64,000 bases of DNA from Chryseobacterium sp. Leaf180 (GTDB lineage: Bacteria > Bacteroidota > Bacteroidia > Flavobacteriales > Weeksellaceae), in contig NZ_LMPJ01000009.1 in NCBI RefSeq assembly GCF_001424585.1, forward strand, positions 368,212-432,211, read 5' to 3'. Of the stretch, positions 1 through 8,157 are shown piece by piece (positions within the stretch are counted from its first letter, which is position 1; each line of letters opens with the position of its first letter). Made by a program: the position numbers and the translations under genes. Below the pieces are notes generated by a model. It made no database searches, had not been told where the DNA came from, and saw only the letters and a program-made list of their open reading frames with translations.

Positions 1-1
1 T

Positions 2-1279
2 GTAATTATCTTTATCACCTCAAGTTTATTCATCGGCGCTACCGGAAAATCTGCTCAGGTTCCTTTATACACCTGGTTACCTGATGCGATGGCTGGTCCG
101 ACACCGGTTTCAGCATTGATTCACGCTGCAACAATGGTTACAGCAGGTATTTATCTGGTGGTAAGATCAAACTTCTTATTTACTTTAGCGCCGACCGTTC
201 AGGACGGAATTTTGCTCATCGGTTTCATCACCGCTGCATTGGCCGGCTTCTACGCACTCCGTCAAAACGATATTAAAAAAGTACTCGCCTACTCCACCGT
301 TTCACAGCTTGGTTTTATGTTTATCGCATTAGGTTTGGGCGCTTACACGACTGCTATGTTTCACGTGATGACGCATGCTTTCTTTAAAGCTTTACTATTC
401 TTAGGTGCAGGATCTGTCATTCACGCGATGAGCAACGAACAGGATATGCGCTTTATGGGGGGTTTAAAGAAGGTAATTCCCATTACACACATCACTTTTC
501 TTATCGGTACACTTGCGATTTCAGGTTTTCCGCTTTTATCAGGGATGATTTCTAAAGACGAAATTCTCGTTGCTGCTTATGCTAAAAATCCGGTTTACTG
601 GGTAATGCTCTTTATTTTGGCAGCAGTTACAGCAACCTATATGTTCAGACTATACTATCTTACTTTTCACGGTGAATTTCGAGGAACTGAAGAGCAGAAA
701 CATCATTTACACGAAAGTCCGCTCAGCATGACTTTACCGTTAATTGTTCTGGCAGTTTTATCAGTTATCGGAGGTTTTATCAATCTTCCTCACTTTATCG
801 GTCACGGTCATTATGCTAAACTGATGGAATGGCTGAAACCTGTTCTAACGGATGAAAGCTTTAAACAAATGGAAATGACACTCTCAGGAGTTGATTTTAA
901 TACCGAAATGATTTTGCTTGGGGCGACTGTAATCATGTTCTTCTCGGTTTGGTTTATTGTAAAAAACACGTATGTCAATAAAAAGAAAAGAGCTCTCGCT
1001 GAAGACGATTATACAGGTTGGGAAAAACTTTCTGCCCGGAAATTATACGTCGATGAGCTTTACAATGCACTTTTCGTGAAAACGGTTGAAGGTTTTGGCC
1101 GCGGCGGAAAAATGTTTGATAAAGGCGTTCTCGACCGTTTTGTAGATTACGTGGGCGAAGGTGCTGAAGACAGCGGAAGATCAATGAAGCGCATACAAAA
1201 CGGAAACGTAGAAAATTATGTGCTCATTATGACGCTTGCTGTAGGAATTATACTGATTGTTAACTTTATATTACAATAA
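2..1279 (+). CDS. nuoL: NADH-quinone oxidoreductase subunit L (3' part)
   Basis: C-terminal 425 residues of the large antiporter-like membrane subunit of respiratory complex I; the frame is open from base 2, so the 5' part lies outside the window. The visible part begins inside the conserved proton-antiporter core, with GATGKSAQVPLYTWLPDAM followed by AGPTPVSALIHAATMVTAG, a NuoL hallmark. Several hydrophobic helices follow, and a long C-terminal stretch with a final membrane anchor (about residues 405-425) fits the lateral helix region of NuoL. It should pump protons across the inner membrane. The stop TAA shares one base with the nuoM ATG (TAATG), implying translational coupling. Confidence 0.95.
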   Translation, partial: VIIFITSSLFIGATGKSAQVPLYTWLPDAMAGPTPVSALIHAATMVTAGIYLVVRSNFLFTLAPTVQDGILLIGFITAALAGFYALRQNDIKKVLAYSTVSQLGFMFIALGLGAYTTAMFHVMTHAFFKALLFLGAGSVIHAMSNEQDMRFMGGLKKVIPITHITFLIGTLAISGFPLLSGMISKDEILVAAYAKNPVYWVMLFILAAVTATYMFRLYYLTFHGEFRGTEEQKHHLHESPLSMTLPLIVLAVLSVIGGFINLPHFIGHGHYAKLMEWLKPVLTDESFKQMEMTLSGVDFNTEMILLGATVIMFFSVWFIVKNTYVNKKKRALAEDDYTGWEKLSARKLYVDELYNALFVKTVEGFGRGGKMFDKGVLDRFVDYVGEGAEDSGRSMKRIQNGNVENYVLIMTLAVGIILIVNFILQ

Positions 1280-2772
1280 TGTCTTATTTACTATTAACAT
1301 TATTACTATTACCTCTAGTAGGTTCGGGACTGGTTTTCGCGTGGAAAAACGCTTCTGCTAAATATGTGGCTCTTGCGATTGCCATCGTGCAAATGCTGTT
1401 GACGTTTTACGCGCTTTCAGATTTTGATTTCAATCCTACAGTAGACAGCGTTCTGCAGTACGAGATCAATCAGCCATGGTCGCAGTTCATCAAAAGCAGT
1501 CTGCATTTCGGTATCGACGGCATGAGTATGCTTTTGCTTTTACTTACCAACATATTGACACCACTGATCGTTTTATCTTCTTTTAACGAAGACATTAATT
1601 ACAGAAAATCATTTTACGGCCTGATTCTTTTGATGCAGTTTGGTCTTGTCGGAGTTTTCACTTCGCTTGACGGTTTGCTGTTTTATATCTTCTGGGAAGT
1701 TACTTTGATTCCGATCTGGTTTATTGCGGCAATTTGGGGTCAGGAAAACAAAAGACTCGAGTTTACTACAAAATTCTTTGTGTATACCTTCGTAGGATCA
1801 CTGTTTATGCTGGCCGGTTTAATCTACGTGTACAATCACTCAGCATCATTTGCTTTGACTGATTTATATAATGCAGATCTAAACGAAACGCAGCAGATCG
1901 TAACATTCTGGTTTATATTTTTTGCTTTTGCAGTAAAACTCCCTGTGTTCCCGTTTCATACCTGGCAGCCGGATACGTACACGTATTCGCCAACGCAGGG
2001 TTCAATGTTGCTTTCCGGGATTATGCTTAAAATGGCCATCTACGGAATTATCAGATATTTAATTCCAATCACACCATCGGCAATCTTTGGAATTTCGGGA
2101 CAGATTGTAATCATCTTAGCGATTGTTGGGATTATTCACGGAGCATTAATCGCGATCATTCAAACCGACATGAAAAGAATTATCGCCTATTCATCCTTCT
2201 CTCACGTTGGTTTGATGGTGGCCGGTATTTTTTCTTCAGCGGTGCTTACTTTAAAAGGAACTTTCACCATCGAGGGTGCGGAAGGTGCTCTGGTACAGAC
2301 ATTCGCGCACGGTATCAACGTCGTAGGTTTGTTTTTCTGCGCAGATATCTTATTTAAAAGATTTAAAACAAGAGACATCAGACAAATGGGCGGGCTTGCG
2401 AAAGTGGCTCCGAAGTTTGCGGTACTTTTCTTAATCATTATCTTAGGCTCAATGGGCGTACCGTTGACTAATGGTTTTATCGGGGAATTCATCTTGATCA
2501 AATCGGTTTTTGATTTTAATGTACTGGCGTCAATTATTGCCGGTCTTACTGTGATTCTCTGCGCTGTTTATCTGTTGAGATTTTATGGGAAAGCCATGTT
2601 TGGTCCGGGTAACGATGCTACACTGAGCACGGCACGCGATCTGTCAGCGGTAGAATTTTCAGTTCTGGCAAGTATTGCGGTACTGGTAATTTTCACCGGA
2701 ATTTTCCCGCAGCCAATAATAGATATGGTGGGAAGTTCGCTGAAGTTTGTCTTTACCTCTTTGATTAATTAA
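1279..2772 (+). CDS. nuoM: NADH-quinone oxidoreductase subunit M
   Basis: A 497-residue polytopic membrane protein, the usual NuoM length. The antiporter-family core is visible: FGIDGMSMLLLLLTNILTP near residue 78, the segment around FYIFWEVTLIPIWF with the essential membrane Glu near residue 144, and KLPVFPFHTWQPDTYTYSP near residue 220. It transfers protons across the inner membrane as part of complex I. The start ATG overlaps the nuoL stop, and nuoN follows after about 108 bp, so the end of a standard nuo operon is present. Confidence 0.96.
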   Translation: MSYLLLTLLLLPLVGSGLVFAWKNASAKYVALAIAIVQMLLTFYALSDFDFNPTVDSVLQYEINQPWSQFIKSSLHFGIDGMSMLLLLLTNILTPLIVLSSFNEDINYRKSFYGLILLMQFGLVGVFTSLDGLLFYIFWEVTLIPIWFIAAIWGQENKRLEFTTKFFVYTFVGSLFMLAGLIYVYNHSASFALTDLYNADLNETQQIVTFWFIFFAFAVKLPVFPFHTWQPDTYTYSPTQGSMLLSGIMLKMAIYGIIRYLIPITPSAIFGISGQIVIILAIVGIIHGALIAIIQTDMKRIIAYSSFSHVGLMVAGIFSSAVLTLKGTFTIEGAEGALVQTFAHGINVVGLFFCADILFKRFKTRDIRQMGGLAKVAPKFAVLFLIIILGSMGVPLTNGFIGEFILIKSVFDFNVLASIIAGLTVILCAVYLLRFYGKAMFGPGNDATLSTARDLSAVEFSVLASIAVLVIFTGIFPQPIIDMVGSSLKFVFTSLIN

Positions 2773-2880
2773 AATCCAAAAGATTCAGAAATTAAAAGAT
2801 TACTAATTTAAAAAATAAGAGACCGCAAAACTGAGCTCACATCAACTGTAAACTCAGATTCTAAATCTCAAATATATACT

Positions 2881-4266
2881 ATGAGTGTTTTAATTATTGT
2901 TTTCCTTACCGCAGTTGCCGCTTTATTTTCCGGAGTTTTCGAGCAGGGAAAAATGGCGAGATACATAGGAATCTTTGGTTTGATCGTCGCTTTGTACGTG
3001 AGCTTTTTACCTGAAGCTTCATTTTTTGCGCAGTACAGACACATGTACGAATATGGCAACAACGCCGCTCTGTTTACCAAAATCGCGATCGTTACGACGA
3101 TTCTGCTATTCTTTTTGGGCGGATTTGCATTTACCAATCACAGAAGTCATCAGTCTGAGCTATACGCTTTAATGATGTTTGCACTCTGCGGCGGAATTAT
3201 CCTTTTTGGTTTCCAGAATTTAGTCACATTATTTATCGGTATCGAAATTCTATCGATTCCGTTATATGTAATGGCAGGGTCAAACAAAACGGATTTAAGA
3301 TCTAACGAAGCTTCTATAAAATATTTCCTGATGGGTGCCTTTGCTACAGGCTTTTTACTCTTTGGGATCGCATTTGTCTACGGAAGCACCGGTACTTTTG
3401 ATCTATATAAAATTCAGGAATTCTCTGTGAACAACAGCAAAGATCTGATGCTCATCATTGGAGCGATAATGATTCTCTGCGCAATGTCTTTCAAAGTGGC
3501 ACTGGCACCGTTCCATATGTGGAGTCCGGATGTCTACGCGGGTTCACCTTCGCTTATCACCGCTTTCATGGCAAGTGTTGTAAAAATTTCAGGGTTTTTT
3601 GCTCTGTTTAAAATGATGACTTTAGGCTTCTCAGGAATCACCGCAGAATGGCTTAATATTTTAGGCGTTTTCCTCATCATTACTTTATTCCTTGCCAATG
3701 CCATGGGACTCGCACAGACCAACGCCAAAAGGATGCTTGCCTATTCTTCTGTTTCGCACGCCGGTTATATCGGATTGGTGTTTTTCGGAATGACGGCACA
3801 GTCGACTTACAATTTAGCTTTTTATCTTTTCGCCTATTCTTTAGCAACAATCGGCGTTTTCATGTGTCTTATCTATGTTGAAAAAATCAAACGTGAAACT
3901 TCATACAACGCATTTAAAGGTCTTGCGAAAAGTGAACCTCTTCTTGCTGTCGTAGCCACCATTTCCCTAATGTCAATGGCTGGAATTCCTTTGACGGCAG
4001 GCTTCATGGGGAAATTTGCTCTCTTTGCTCAGGCTTTGACGAAAGACAATAACGCATTTCTTGTCATCATCGCTGTTTTAGGTTCTGCAATTTCGATTGC
4101 GTACTACTTACGACTGATCATAGCAATGTTTTTCTTTAAAGAAAGCACCTTCAAAACGTCAGAAAAAGTAACCATTACGTACAATATCGTAGCAGTCGTT
4201 ATTATTGCTTCACTTGTTGTACTGGGCGTTTTTCCGGATTTATTTGCAAAACAGTTCGGTCTTTAA
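2881..4266 (+). CDS. nuoN: NADH-quinone oxidoreductase subunit N
   Basis: A 461-residue polytopic membrane protein of the complex I antiporter family. NuoN-type features are IGIEILSIPLYVMAG near residue 118, SFKVALAPFHMWSPDVYAG near residue 203, and QTNAKRMLAYSSVSHAGYI near residue 280. It is the last gene of the nuo operon and is followed by a hairpin and T run. The 108-bp gap after nuoM is longer than expected inside an operon and shows no clear promoter or hairpin, so a secondary promoter there remains possible. Confidence 0.96.
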   Translation: MSVLIIVFLTAVAALFSGVFEQGKMARYIGIFGLIVALYVSFLPEASFFAQYRHMYEYGNNAALFTKIAIVTTILLFFLGGFAFTNHRSHQSELYALMMFALCGGIILFGFQNLVTLFIGIEILSIPLYVMAGSNKTDLRSNEASIKYFLMGAFATGFLLFGIAFVYGSTGTFDLYKIQEFSVNNSKDLMLIIGAIMILCAMSFKVALAPFHMWSPDVYAGSPSLITAFMASVVKISGFFALFKMMTLGFSGITAEWLNILGVFLIITLFLANAMGLAQTNAKRMLAYSSVSHAGYIGLVFFGMTAQSTYNLAFYLFAYSLATIGVFMCLIYVEKIKRETSYNAFKGLAKSEPLLAVVATISLMSMAGIPLTAGFMGKFALFAQALTKDNNAFLVIIAVLGSAISIAYYLRLIIAMFFFKESTFKTSEKVTITYNIVAVVIIASLVVLGVFPDLFAKQFGL

Positions 4267-4285
4267 CCGTTCAAATATAAAATCA

Positions 4286-4313
4286 AGGCACAGCGAAAGT
4301 TGTGCTTTTTTTT
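4286..4313 (+). terminator. Terminator after nuoN
   Basis: GCACA (4288-4292) and TGTGC (4301-4305) form a short stem followed directly by a run of eight or nine T residues. It lies 20 bp after the nuoN stop and would end the nuo operon transcript. Confidence 0.7.
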
Positions 4314-4370
4314 ATTTAAGTCGATTCTTAATTTACTAAAACGACTAACATCTATACTGTAAATATAAAC

Positions 4371-4556
4371 GAGGCAATTGCCCCGAAATCCACCCTAATT
4401 GGCTCGTTACCCAGCCAATTTGCCTCAAATTCCAGGCAATTTGGCTGGATAACAAGGCAGAAAGGCTCAGCATCCAGGCATTTTGCCTCAACTTCCAGGC
4501 AAAAAGGGTGGTTTTTCAGACAGAAAGCCTCACCAACGAGGCAAAATGGGTGGAAA
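4371..4556. repeat. Intergenic array of GAGGCA/CCAGGC/CCACCC boxes
   Basis: This fills the middle of the 378-bp gap between nuoN and the GAF gene. Short boxes recur in both orientations with AT-rich linkers: GAGGCA or TGCCTC (4371, 4421, 4484, 4538), CCAGGC (4432, 4474, 4495), CCACCC or GGGTGG (4390, 4506, 4548) and CCAGCC or GGCTGG (4411, 4443). One inverted repeat has 14-nt arms at 4411-4424 and 4435-4448 with one mismatch. No coding sense is visible. The rest of the gap holds the nuo terminator (left) and a probable promoter near 4614-4622 (right). Confidence 0.75.
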
Positions 4557-4644
4557 TGACTACCGCTAAGAATCTTTAAGCCAAATTCTCCGTGCGTTTC
4601 AGAATGCTTTTTAATAACTTTACACTTCTATTTTAACACCTGTT

Positions 4645-6948
4645 TTGTCTCAAACCCAAACTTTAGAAAGTCCGTTTCAGGTTTTTATTTCATTCAAAAA
4701 ATATTTGGATGTCTTAGAACACATCCGCTACAATGACCGTCAGGAATACCGCGCCAGCTATGCCCATTCGCTCATCGAGCAGGTGAAAAACTTCCCGGAG
4801 CTGCGTGAAGGTTTTCAGGATCTTTCGCTGCTTACAAAACATAAAGATCTCATCCGTCTTCTGCTCGCAGATCTGTTCCCTACCGGCCTTACGAAAAATG
4901 AGATCAAAGCCGCAAGTATGCCGCTAACGAATACGACTTTTAATTATTCTCAGCGTTTTCAGAATATTCTTACAGAAGCGGGAACCGATTTTAATATTCA
5001 GTTCCGGCAGATCAATTCGGATGAATTTTATATCATGTCGTGCTGCATCATTCTGCAGATTTATTTTAATCTCGATTTTAAGATCACTCTTCCGCTATAC
5101 TACGACATCCCGAACAGCGAAGGCATTATCAAGCATTACAAGATCACGATTAATACAGATTTTTCCGAGATTTTTCCTGCGGAAGGCACAGTTCTTCCTG
5201 ATCAGCAAATCATCGATATGCTCATCGGAAATATGGATGATGTGCGGCTTTGGAAAAAACATTTTCCGCTCAAGTCATGGATTTTCAGCGGATTTTCGAT
5301 TATCTCGCTTGTCGACTGTACTTCGGAAGTTGCCCTGTCTGATCTGAAATCGGCCCTGATTGAAATCGATGTTGAAAACCTCACGCCCGAGAAAAATTTT
5401 CAGGAGATCTTCAAGTCGTACTTTGATATTGCCGAGCTGAATTTCGGTCTCATGCTTTTTGATATTAAAAATAAAAAGCTCGAGCGATTGCCTATTTATG
5501 CGAATGTTTTTACCAATCATCTCCTCGATTTCTGGCTGAATACGTTTGATGAAAACTTCCGCCAAAGAACCTTTGATAATATTCTGTACAACCCAAAACC
5601 GATTGTTGTTCCGGATGTAAACCTTCTTGATGATGAGATTAAAAAGCTTGATTCTTTTAAAATTTTAAAGGAGAAATCGATCAACAGTTTTATGGTGATT
5701 CCGATAGTGAAAGATAATCAGCTTCTTGCCGTAATGGAGTTCACTTCGCCGATCACCAACAGCCTCAACGGATTAAAACTAAAGCGGCTTGAGTTTGTCA
5801 CCGACATGATTATCTTCTCGCTCAACCGTTTTACTTTCGAGAAAAACAACCAGATCGAAGCCATTATTCAGCGGGAATATACCGCAATTCACGACAGCGT
5901 CATCTGGAAATTCAGAAATGAAGCCGAGCGGTATTTTAATGCGTACATCGCCAAGAAAATTTATACACTCAAGGAAATTTCGTTTCAGAATCTCACGCCG
6001 CTTTTTGGCTTTTCAGACATCCGTGCGTCATCAGAAAAAAGGTATTTATTGATGCTTGAAGATCTTAATCATCAGATCGAATCACTCTACGCCATTCTCA
6101 GTGAGCTTTCATTTACGGGGACAGAAAAGTTTGTACTGGCGTTGGATGTTTTCGAAAATGAACTGAATAACGATATTAAAGCCGATACGGAACAGCGGTT
6201 TCAGCAGTTTTTGCGGGAAAATCTTCATCCTTTTTTGCAGGGACAACTGGAAACGGTTTCCGATGAAAGCAAGAAAGATTTAATTCAAAATTATTTCCGA
6301 CAGGTTTTTTCGCAGAACAATCTGTTTTATGCCAACCGGAAAAATCTCGATGATTCGATTACTCTGCTCAATCGTAAACTCGCCGACACGCTCGATTACC
6401 GACAAACTGAAGCACAGGAAATTTATCCTCACTATTTCGAGCGTTTCAAATCTGACGGCGTTGAGCATAATCTCTTTATCGGGCAAAATATTGCGCCTGA
6501 TTTTCCCTATTCATCAAAAATTCTCGGCGAACTCAGATTCTGGCAGCTTGAAACCATGTGTATTATGGAACAGGAAGTGTCGATTTTCCGAATGAAACTT
6601 CCGGTGCTGCTGGATATTGCGTCGCTGATTTTTGTCTATAATGAAAAAGTCGATATCCGTTTCCGGATGGATGAAAAGAAATTTGATGTCGACGGCGCTT
6701 ACAATTCTTCCTACGAAATCATTAAAAAACGTCTCGAAAAAGCAAAAATTAAAAATTCTGAAGAACGAATTACCTGTCCCGGAAAAATCGTTATTGTTTA
6801 TTTCGGGATGGAAAATCAGAAAGAATATCTTCAGTACATCAATACACTTCAGGCCAGTGAAATTCTTAAAAACGATGTAGAATTCCTCAGAGTTGAAGAT
6901 CTGCAGGGCATTTCAGGATTGTTGGCGCTTCGCGTTTCGTTGATTTAG
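4645..6948 (+). CDS. GAF domain-containing protein, function unknown
   Basis: A 767-residue soluble protein with no signal peptide or membrane span. The middle (about residues 250-395) reads like a GAF domain: a segment ending FGLMLFDIKNKKLERLP, then SFMVIPIVKDNQLLAVMEFTSP. The flanking regions are long and mostly alpha-helical, with no recognised catalytic motif. The start is TTG at 4645: there is no in-frame ATG upstream before a stop at 4615-4617, and a TAACTTTA box lies about 25 bp upstream. It converges with the HD-PycTM gene with only 10 bp between stops. It may be a cytoplasmic ligand sensor; the ligand and output are unknown. Confidence 0.75.
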   Translation: MSQTQTLESPFQVFISFKKYLDVLEHIRYNDRQEYRASYAHSLIEQVKNFPELREGFQDLSLLTKHKDLIRLLLADLFPTGLTKNEIKAASMPLTNTTFNYSQRFQNILTEAGTDFNIQFRQINSDEFYIMSCCIILQIYFNLDFKITLPLYYDIPNSEGIIKHYKITINTDFSEIFPAEGTVLPDQQIIDMLIGNMDDVRLWKKHFPLKSWIFSGFSIISLVDCTSEVALSDLKSALIEIDVENLTPEKNFQEIFKSYFDIAELNFGLMLFDIKNKKLERLPIYANVFTNHLLDFWLNTFDENFRQRTFDNILYNPKPIVVPDVNLLDDEIKKLDSFKILKEKSINSFMVIPIVKDNQLLAVMEFTSPITNSLNGLKLKRLEFVTDMIIFSLNRFTFEKNNQIEAIIQREYTAIHDSVIWKFRNEAERYFNAYIAKKIYTLKEISFQNLTPLFGFSDIRASSEKRYLLMLEDLNHQIESLYAILSELSFTGTEKFVLALDVFENELNNDIKADTEQRFQQFLRENLHPFLQGQLETVSDESKKDLIQNYFRQVFSQNNLFYANRKNLDDSITLLNRKLADTLDYRQTEAQEIYPHYFERFKSDGVEHNLFIGQNIAPDFPYSSKILGELRFWQLETMCIMEQEVSIFRMKLPVLLDIASLIFVYNEKVDIRFRMDEKKFDVDGAYNSSYEIIKKRLEKAKIKNSEERITCPGKIVIVYFGMENQKEYLQYINTLQASEILKNDVEFLRVEDLQGISGLLALRVSLI

Positions 6949-6958
6949 AAAATGGTTT

Positions 6959-8131
6959 TTACAGTGTCATAAATGCGTAGGCAAAACTAAAAACTGAGAT
7001 AATAATGCCTGCCATGAAAATCTGGTATGTGATTGACAGCAGCTTATATTTCCGGTCTAAGACTTTCCCGAGATAATATAAATCTTTCACCATCGAGTCG
7101 TAAATATAATCGCGGTCACGCATAAGATCGTGCATCGAGGCAAGATATTCGTCGTATTTCATTTGATTGAAGTTCCCGAAAAACAGCAGATTTACCTTTC
7201 GTGCAGCCACATCCTGAGCCGTAAATTTTGTTTTAGTAACATTAGGTTTGGTCGAAAGAATTGCAAAAATAATCGTAAGCACACTCGAAACCAAAAGGAA
7301 GAAAGTGGGAATAATCAAATGGGCATTCTTCGGTGTATCAAGTTTTGGCACCAGAACCGAAAGACAGACAGAAATAATAATCGCATTCACCGAAAGCAGA
7401 ATATTCGCCTTGCTGTCGGCAATATCACTGAGTCTCGTATGGTTATTCAGAGTCACACGGAAGAGTGTATCTACGCTACGGTCAGATTTTGAATCCTTTT
7501 TGTCTGGAATTTCTTCTTTCACATCCGGCTTCATATCCGGTTTTTCCAGTTTTTTCTTCAGTTTTTTAAGATTTTTATCTTTCTGCGGCTGCCAGTTTTC
7601 GCGGGCATATTCGGTGAAATAATCGTGCTTATTTTTAAGAAAATCAACATTCATGCGGTTCCATTCTTTATTAGAAAAGTAGTTTCCGCCGGTGAGCTCT
7701 AATTCTTTGCGCAGTGCTTCAGCAGTTTTGTGGTAATCCGGACTCGCAAAATGGCTGAAGTCGGCATCTTTCACTACTTCTTCGAGCAGATTTTGCGGCT
7801 GATGTTCTTTTTCTGTCGCCATGATAAGTGACGAAACTTCATCAATAAATTCCACACTCGCATTTTCGTGAAGTAAAAATTTGCGCGCAATCTCCACGCT
7901 TTTTTTCTCGTGACCTTCGGCTTTGCAGTCGGTAAAACCGGCATCGTGAAACCAAAGCGCCAATTTAACTTTTTCAGCATCTGCATCCGAAACTTTCAGG
8001 TGAGCCAAAATCTCCTCCGCCTTTTCCACTGCGTGCGCTGTATGATTAAAATTATGGTAAAAATACACGTCGGATAACTTATCTTTGAGTAAGTTTTCGA
8101 CATGTTTTTCGGCGCGTTCTAAAATAGACAT
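6959..8131 (-). CDS. HD phosphohydrolase fused to a Pycsar-effector-like membrane domain
   Basis: A 390-residue, two-part protein. Residues 1-150 form an HD-superfamily metal phosphohydrolase: H26 and H30 in YHNFNH, the HD pair at 62-63 in LWFHDAGF, H74, and D122/D124 in KDADF. A Lys-rich linker (about 175-225) follows. Residues 230-390 match the DUF5706 family (NCBI name Pycsar system effector family): TLNNHTRLSDIADSKANILLS, two adjacent hydrophobic helices (about 245-295), a helical segment, and a last membrane helix (about 368-388). Known PycTM effectors disrupt the membrane on binding a cyclic pyrimidine nucleotide. No cyclase gene lies nearby, so a defence role is only a possibility. Confidence 0.8.
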   Translation of the reverse strand: MSILERAEKHVENLLKDKLSDVYFYHNFNHTAHAVEKAEEILAHLKVSDADAEKVKLALWFHDAGFTDCKAEGHEKKSVEIARKFLLHENASVEFIDEVSSLIMATEKEHQPQNLLEEVVKDADFSHFASPDYHKTAEALRKELELTGGNYFSNKEWNRMNVDFLKNKHDYFTEYARENWQPQKDKNLKKLKKKLEKPDMKPDVKEEIPDKKDSKSDRSVDTLFRVTLNNHTRLSDIADSKANILLSVNAIIISVCLSVLVPKLDTPKNAHLIIPTFFLLVSSVLTIIFAILSTKPNVTKTKFTAQDVAARKVNLLFFGNFNQMKYDEYLASMHDLMRDRDYIYDSMVKDLYYLGKVLDRKYKLLSITYQIFMAGIIISVFSFAYAFMTL

Positions 8132-8157
8132 CTCTCAGTTTTTCTTAATGTAAATGT

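Noticed and set aside
4371-4556. CRISPR array
   Set aside because: Boxes are only about 6 nt, occur in both orientations and lack regular spacers; no cas genes are present.
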